NCBI RefSeq assembly: GCF_900113045.1
Contig: NZ_FONY01000008.1
Location: 62,001-126,000 of the forward strand
Direction: 5' to 3'
DNA length: 64,000 nucleotides
Source: Thermoflexibacter ruber
GTDB lineage: Bacteria > Bacteroidota > Bacteroidia > Cytophagales > Thermoflexibacteraceae
A model generated the notes under the pieces. That model was not told the DNA's origin. It saw only the letters and a list, made by a program, of their open reading frames with translations, and did no database searches. Within the stretch, counting starts at the first letter, position 1; each line of letters starts with the position of its first letter. Positions 54,601-63,600 of this stretch are shown in pieces. The position numbers were made by a program, and so were the translations under genes.

Positions 54601-57600
54601 GGAGCAGAAGCCAAAGACCAAGTTCCTGTTCCTACCATTGGTACGTTTCCATTCAAGGTCGTAGAAGTTGCACAAATAGACTGATTTGTGCCAGCATTGG
54701 CAATGGTTGGTGCCTCTTGGCGAGTAATAGTTACAAAGGCATCTGTGAATCCACAAGAATTAGCAATTCTCCAACGGAAAGTATTGATACCTACTGTTAA
54801 ACCTGTAACACCTGAATTAGGGTTAGAAGGGTCAGTAACAGTTGCTCCACCAGCAGTTACTGTCCACTGCCCTGTGCCTATGAGAGGCACGTTGCCAGAG
54901 AGAGCTGGGAATACGTCTGAACAAACTACTTGATTTGTACCTACGGTAGCTACAGTTGCGGGTTGTTCTCTGATGATACTTACTTCTGCAAACGAACTTC
55001 CACAAGAGTTAGCAATTGTCCAACGGAAAGTATTAACCCCTAAACTCAATCCTGTTACCCCTGAGTTAGAGTTATTCACATCTGTTACTGTAGCTGTTCC
55101 TGCTGTTACCGTCCAAGTGCCTGTACCAGAGATAGGGGTATTTCCAGAGAGGGCATTCCAAGTAGTAGCACAGGTAGTTTGATTTGTTCCTACTGTCGCA
55201 GTAGTCGGTGGACTTTCCCTCGTAATAGTCAAGAAAGCATCAGTGAAACCGCAGGCATTAGCAATTCTCCAACGGAAAGTATTTACCCCAATGGTCAAAC
55301 CTGTAACTCCAGAAGTCGGATTAGAAGGGTCTGTTACCGTCGCCCCACCTGCCGTTACTATCCAAGTTCCTGTACTTCCTGCGTTAGGTACGTTTCCTGT
55401 AAGGTTAGCTGTGGTTAAACATGTAACTTGGTTTGCCCCTACTGTGGCGGTATTAGCCGCTTCTACCCTTGTAATATTTACGCTACTAACAGAAGGCGGA
55501 CAAGAACCGTTGGTAACTGTCCAAGTAAAGGTGTTGATACCTAATCCTAAACCTGTAACCGTAGAGGTTGGGGAATTAGGGTTAGTAACTACCCCCGAAC
55601 CGGCAGTAACAGTCCAAACGCCTGTTCCTACTGCTGGCGTATTTGCTGCTAAGGTGAAAGTTGTATTACAAGTGCTTTGGTCTGCCCCAGCAAAAGCAGT
55701 GCTTGGTGGTGCTTCACGCGTGATGATTACTTCACTTGTAGAAACAGGGCAAGTACCATTACTTGTTGTCCACCTCAATATATTTGTTCCTACGGAAAGA
55801 TTAATGACTTGAGAAATAGGCGAATTAGGACTTACTACTGAGCCTGTCCCACTTACGACTGTCCAAGTACCTGTGCCTACTGTAACAGGAGTAGCATTTA
55901 AAGTAGTATTATCCGCACATATTGTTTGATTTATTCCTGCAAAAGAAGGGGTAGGTGGTTCTTCTCTGATAATAGTAACTTCATCAAAAGAAGGCGTACA
56001 ATTCGGACTCGAAATCGTCCAACGGAAAGTATTTACCCCTATGCTCAATCCGCTCACTGTAGTATTAAATAGACCAGAATTGGCAAAAACTCCCGAGCCT
56101 GCTACTAATGTCCACTGTCCTGTTCCTACGGTAGGCTGATTAGCAGAAAGTTGTGCAGTAGGCGTACAAACAGTTTGGTCTGTACCTGCATTGGCAGGAG
56201 TTACATTGTCGTTTCTTGTAATAACAATACTTGAAACAGAAGTAGCACACCCGTTAGTAACCGTCCAAGTAAATATATTGAAACCAACGGCTAAATTCGT
56301 AGCTACTGCATTCGGATTGTTAATATCAGCAGGAGCAATGGTTGCACCTCCAATCACCGACCAAGTGCCTGTTTCCCCTGCGGCAGCATTAGGTACATTG
56401 GCATTGAGGTTATAAGTAGAGCCACAAATCGTTTCGCTGACTCCTGCTACTGAAAGACTTACGCTTCCTCTTCTTGTTAAAGTTACATCAGAAAAATTCC
56501 CTGCGGAAGGACACACTCCATTGGTAACCGTCCAACGGAATACGTTATCACCTAAACCCAAACCTGTTACTTGGGTAGTTGGGCTATTCGGGCTAATAAT
56601 TGCCCCGCTACCACTTACCAACGTCCAAGTACCCGTTCCTGCTGATGGGGCAACCGCATTCAAGAAGCCATCAGCAGAGCAAACCAAAGAATTTGCTCCT
56701 GCATTGGCAGTAGAAGGAGGTGCAAAACTATTGACTAATAAATCTGCACTAGAAGCAGGACAAGTTCCATTGGTGATTGTCCATCTAAATCTATTGACAC
56801 CGGGAGTTAAACCACTTACTGTAGAATTAAATTGGTTGGGGAAATCTACCGTCGCTCCCCCTGCAATCACTGTCCAAGTTCCTGTCCCTACGGTTGGATT
56901 ATTTCCTGTTAAGGTAGTGGTTGAGCCACACACATTCTGGGTTGCCCCTACTATAGCAGTAGTTGGCGGTGCATTGACGGTAATGGTTACTGAACTTGCC
57001 GAACTTCCACAAATTCCATTGCTAATTGTCCAAGTGAAAGTATAATCTCCATTGACGGTTAAACCATTAGCGGTGGCAGTTGGGCTATTGATATTGGAGA
57101 AAGTTACGGTTGCTCCTGTGGGTGCGACTACTGACCAAGTGCCTGTTCCCACCGCAGGCGTATTTCCATTTAGCACAAAGGAAGTTGCGCAAACAGTTTG
57201 GTTTGCACCTGCATTAGAAACAGTTGGAGAAGCTAGACGAGTAATACGAACTTGACTTTCCGAAGGATTACAAGCTGTTCCGTTTCGAGATGTCCAACGC
57301 AAAATGTAATCTCCTGCGACTGTAAAACCTGAAGCTGTGGTATTATGCAAATTGGCATTACCAAAAGTAATTGTCCCTGCACCACTTGGCGCACTTACTA
57401 CCGTCCAAGTCCCTTGACCTGAGGTGATTATATTTCCGTTTAGTGTTGTATTGTCTGCACAAATTATTTGGTCTGTTCCTGCATTGGCGATAGTTGGGGG
57501 AGCAGTTACTGAAATCTGAACAGTAGAGCTACTTGGAGTACAAGCTCCGTTGCTAATCTCCCAACGTAAGACGTAATTACCTACCACATTGAAGCCTGTG

Positions 57601-60600
57601 GCTACTGTATTGGGCAGGTTTGGATTGACAAAACTTATATCTGTTAAGTTCGCTCCCGCAGGCACGCTGACCACCGACCAAGTTCCGCTACCAATAGTAG
57701 GCGTATTGCCATTTAACGTAACACTTCCTATGGTTTGACAAACAGTTTGATTAGGTCCTGCATTGGCAGGAGTGGTATTTTCTACTCTTGTAATATCTAC
57801 ATCAGAAATGGCACTTGAGCAACCTGTACCTATGTAACCCACCGTCCAACGGAAAACGTTAGAGCCTAATTGTAAGCCTGTTACAGTAATAGTAGGTGTA
57901 CCGTTTGCGCCACCTGGGACTCCCAAAGTCCCTGAAACAAGCGTAGTGCCAGGTGCCAATATCCAATAGTGATTTGTCCCTGCTGCAGGGGTATTGGCGG
58001 TTAAAGTTACTGTATTTCCGCATTGAATCACATTCGGACCTGCATAAGCAAAAACATTAGAATTTTGGCTGGTAATACTTACTTCGTCAAAAGTAGTAGG
58101 GCAAACTCCTCCTGTACTATTAGAAACCGTCCATCTCAGTACGGTAGTACCTACTTGCAAGTTGGTAACTACAGAATTAGGATTACTTGAATCTACAATA
58201 ATTGGTGGAGGTCCCGAAGGCTGGCTCATGATTGTCCATTGACCTGTTGAACCCATAGGGAGTGGAGTTGCAGCTAAGATAGTCGTTCCACCGCAGAAAG
58301 TTTGGTCTGGTCCTGCATTGGCAACTGGGGGAGGAGGTACGACATTGATAGTTACTTGTGAACTTGATGTGCCACAACTGTTAGTGATTCTCCATTCAAA
58401 AACATTATTTCCATTAGAAAGTCCTGTTACAGTGGCATTAGGAGTATTATTATTTGGGCTAAAAATGCCTGTCCCAGAGATAATTACCCAAGTTCCTGTT
58501 TCTCCATTACTTGCATTTACGGTATTAGCGGCTAAAGTAGCGTTATTTACTGCGCAAAGCGTCTGATTAGCCCCTGCATTAGCGGGAGTGGGGGCGGCAT
58601 CTAAGAAAATATCTACATCATCGGTAGAGGTATTGCCACAAGCATCTGTTACTGTCCAACGGAATCTATTTAAACCTGCAGTTAAGTTCGTAACTGAAGT
58701 AGTATTGCTTGCTGAATTAGTGATAGTCGCCCCTCCTAATATTCTTGTCCACTGCCCTATTCCATTTACTGGGAGGGTTGCATTTAAGTTTGTCGTTGTG
58801 GTTGTATTAACACAAAGCCTTTGGTCAGGTCCTGCATTGGCGGGAGAACCCAAAGGATTTACTGTTACAGTTACTTCGGTAAATTCGCTACCACAAGCAT
58901 TGGAAACCGTCCAACGGAATACATTTGCTCCATTGGCTAAACCTGAAACCGTAGTAACAGGGTTAGTATTATTGCCAAAAACACCGCTTCCTGAAACTAA
59001 TGTCCACAAGCCCGTTCCGTTGATAGGAGCCGAGGCTGTGATAGTAGTATTGTTTGTACCACAAAGATTAATAGGTGCTATTGAACTTGGTGGAACGACA
59101 GGGTTCTGAACATTAATCGTAACTTCGTCAAAGGTAGTAACATTGGTACATTGGTCTAAAACTGTCCATCTAAAAGTATTTGCACCTAAGGTTAAGCCAC
59201 TTACTGTTGTATTAAACTGACTTGGATTATCAATGGTTGCTCCTCCACTAATCCTTGTCCAAGTTCCTGTTCCTGTGGTACCGGGATTGTTTCCTGCCAA
59301 AGTAGCTGAGGTAGGCATTGGATTTGCACATATTGTTTGGTCAGGACCTGCATCGGCGGGAACGCCCACAGGTTTACCTGTAATAATTACTTCTGAATCA
59401 GAAGGAGGACAAACCCCGTTAGTAACTCTCCAACGCAATCTGTTTGTTCCTAAACTTATATTAGTTACTGTAGCATTGGGGTTAGTAAGTTGTGCAGGGG
59501 CAATAGTGGCGGTTCCTTCTAAGACTGTCCAGAAGCCAGTACCTGTAGTAGGTACAGAAGCATTCAAAGTAGCAGTAGTTCCACAAACCTCGAAGTTCGC
59601 TCCTGCAAAAGAAGTAGAAGGAGGTTGATTGACAACTACAGTTACCGTAGAACTAAGTTGTTGGGAGCAGCTTACACCGTTAAAAGTAGGTGAAACGATT
59701 AATACATTGTAAGTAGCGGTAGCTGTGGGGGCGAATGCTGCAAAATTTTGAGCATTGCCATCGCCTGTAAGGATAGGCACACCTGATACTGGAGTAGCTC
59801 CTACCCTTAACTGGTAGGAATAACCTACCTTAGTTGTTGAAAGTCTGATGGTTACATTATCTCCCAAACAAATCGGGTTAGCACCCAGCACGCTTATAGT
59901 TTCTGTATTATTTGGCAGTACGATTAGCTGGGCATCGTTGCTTACATTGGTACAAGTAGTTGTTGGATTAGTAACTCTTACTCTATACCTATTCCCGTTG
60001 AACCCTAAAACTGTTGGATTAATCACTGTCAGGGTTTGAGTGGTAGCTCCTGCATAGTTCACTCCATTAGAAATATCTACAAAACCACTTCCACTGCCAT
60101 CATCTACCTGCCACTGATAGTTCAAAGCACCTCCTGTTACTGAGAAAGTAGCATTTTGCCCTGCACAAACTGTTTGAGGTGCAGGATTAGTAACTGTAGG
60201 TAAAGGGCTATTTAAAACTTGGACATTGGCATTGGTAGTACCACAGCCCGCCGCGCCTGTAATTGTCCAACGGAAAATGTAAGGCGTAGCAGAAGCGATT
60301 ACACCATTTACTGTAACGTTAGGCGAGGCATCATTAGGAGCAAAAGTAACTGCACTTGGTCCAGAAACCAATGTCCATTGACCTGTACCACCTCCCGAAA
60401 GAGCAGGATTATTCCCTGTTAAAGTAAAGCTACCTGCATTACACAGGTTTTGGTTGGTTCCTGCATTGGCAGGCTGAGAATTGGTTATAGTTACATCAGC
60501 AAAACTTGAAGGGCATGCCCCGCTTGTAATTTCCCAACGATATACATAAGTACCGAATTGTAAGCCTGTAACTGTGGTAACAGGATTTAGCTCATCTGTA

Positions 60601-63600
60601 ATAGCACCACCTAGAGGTCCTGAAATCTTTGCCCATCTGCCCGTTCCTACTGTGGGCGTATTGCCGTTGAGCGTAGCAGTTGTCCCATTACATAAGTTAA
60701 TTACTGAAGGATTGACAACTGCTGTAGTTGCCACTTGGCTTACAGTTAGACCTGCTACGCTTGATACGCCTACGCACTGAGTTGTATTTTGCTTAGTAAT
60801 AGCCAATCTATATCTATAGCCATTCAAAGGCAAACTACCATTTGTAATAGTAAGCATATCGGTAGTAGCTCCCGCATACACCGCACCGCCTAAAGTTGCA
60901 CCATTGACTACATTAAACCAAGTCATGCCTCCGTCATCGCTAAATTGCCACTGATAAGTGACTCCTGGTGCGGCTAATGAAGCGGCAGAGGGCTGAGCAG
61001 TAAAAGTAGCTGTACCGCCTACGCAGATAGACTGATTGGTAGGACCTGAAACAAAAGTAGGCAATGGGTCGACATTAACTACTTGGGTGGCTACTGCTCC
61101 CCCTGTACAAAATGCGGCATCTGTTACTATCAATTCTATGGTATAAGTACCAGAAGCAGAGAAAGCATAGTTTCCTATCATACCCCAAGGTGCAGGGTCA
61201 GGATTAGGCGTAACGGTGGCATTAAAAGTAGCTACTAAAGGTCCCGCAGTAGAGGGAGTAGTAACACCCGCAGGATTTTGATATACGTTCCAAACTCCTA
61301 ATAAGTTTTTCGGATTTACGTTTGTATTGGCTTGACCTGTAAATAAAACAGGCTCATTAGGACATCTATCAAATGGCGTAACGGAGATAATAGAAGCTAC
61401 TATGGTAGGGTCGACTATGGTAATGAATTTTTCTATTTCCGCAGGACACCCGTCAGGCACACCACCTTGATTGAAGGCACTACGTACCTGCAAACGCACT
61501 AAATAAGTTTTTGCAGTAGTAAAAGTAAAAGAAGGATTTTGGTCGCTGGAGGTAAATAAAACTGGGTTATCGGGACCTGGCTGATTAGGACCATTATCTC
61601 CATCATAAATTGTCCAAGACCACCTATTTACTTGCGGATTCATTACCGGACCTGTCTGCGGGTCAGGAGTACTTAAGTCTTGGAAATTCACCACTACGTT
61701 TCGGCATATCTGTCCCCCACCTGTCCAAGTAAAGTTCGCATTAGGATAACCACTTACGTTTACTCTCACTCCACCGGGAGAAGGATAAGCTACTCTACAA
61801 GAGGGAACAGAGCCATCTACTAAGGTAATATTAGGCAAGAAACTCCCTGAGGTAGTATAAGTATGGGTAATGGTTTTAGAGGTTTCGCCGGATGTAATTG
61901 TTTGTGTTTGAGTGGCAGAGCCATCGCCAAAATCCCAAATAATTTGTGTAGGATTTCCTGTAAAATTGGTAGCCGTAAATGTTACCATATCAGGTTTACA
62001 GAGGTTCGCAGGAGTGAAACTGAATGTGCCTCTGGGACCTGTAATTGTAACGAAGTTGGTCAAAGTCCTCACAATAGAACAGCCAGTAGCTGTATTAGTG
62101 GCAGTAAAAATCACATCAAATTGACGAGGAGCAGTAGGTGCATTGTATTCATTCGTAGCATTTTGGGAGTTAGCTTGGTTGCCATCACCAAACTGCCAAT
62201 TGAAAGTCCAACCCGTTGGGTCGACATTAGAAGGAATAAAGCTACTTGTAAAACTGACGGCTTGTGGTGGGCAGTTTACGGTAATTCCTGAATTGCTACC
62301 ATTCGCTCTGATGTCAAAATCCACATTGGTTACGGTAAAGTTTTGGCTTACAGTCCTCGAGCATCCTCCTACTGTATTGGTAACTGTGAGGCTTACGTTG
62401 TAAGTAGTAGAAGTTCCCGGTACAGTAGGAGCAGCGTAAGTATGCGTAGGATTTGCCGCAGTGCTTGTATTACCGTCTCCAAAGTCCCAAAAATAGGTAG
62501 CTGTGCCACCTGCATTGGTAGATGAAGTAAAACTCACGGGCGAACCTACACAAGCCGTTGTCCTATTGATAGTAAATGAAGCAGTGGGTCTATTGAAAAT
62601 CTGCACAGTTACCGTTCTGGTTGCGATACAACCAGGTGCAGAAGGGCTGCCTGATTGCAAGGTATTATTATCTCTTACTCTTAAAGTTACTGTGTAGCTT
62701 CCTGCGGTATTGAAAATATGAGAAGCATTTTGTCCACTTGCCGTATTATTTATTCCAGAAGCAGGGTCTCCGAAGTCCCATTCCCAACTTACGATGCTAT
62801 TGCTATTAGGTACTATATTCGCCACGCCAGCAAAGTTGATAGGTACACCTGTACACCCTGCCAAACTTGGGGTAGCGTTGATATTGATATTCGGACCTTG
62901 AATATTAACGGTCTTGACTGCTCCTGAGTAAGCCTTTGTACAGCCATTGCTCAATACCAAAGTAAGCGTAGGATTGTAAAGCGTGTTACTTGGGGCATAA
63001 GTATGCACTACATTAGCCCCCACTGGATGTGGTAAGGTTACAATAGGCGAACCATCTCCAAAATTCCAAATATATTGACTTATAGTAATGCCGGGAGCGG
63101 TTATTGTGGAAGTACTTGCAAAACTGACTTGGTTGGCTGAGCAAGAAATAGCAGGATTAGGAGAAATCGTAAAATCCACATTCACAGAAGCATCTGGCGA
63201 GATAGTGATTGTTCTTTGGGCAGTAGCTACGCACCCCATGCCGTTGTTCCCTGTGGCAGTCAAAGTAATGGTATAGGTGCCTGGGTTCAAATATGTATTA
63301 CAAATATTAGATAGAGTAGCAGGCGAAGAGGCACTACTAAAAGTTTGTGTATTCCCATCACCAAAATTCACTACATAAATGGTAGGAGAGCTTGGTGAAG
63401 GAAGCGTACCACTAATATTTACACAAACTTGATTATTCGTAGGTGTTCCCGTACATACATCTGGTATCCCACCTACTACTTGCAAAGAAGGGATAGGACT
63501 TTGTATTCCACCGGGGACGCTGTAATTAAATGGGACAGAAATAGGGCAGCCATTAAAGAAGGCAGTAGCCGTAAAACCTTGCGTTCCATTTTGAGTAAAT

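Noticed and set aside
55243..57255. Chain of plus-strand frames opposite the 85-residue repeat array
   Set aside because: They share a periodic composition that follows the repeats on the other strand, and none has a recognisable domain.
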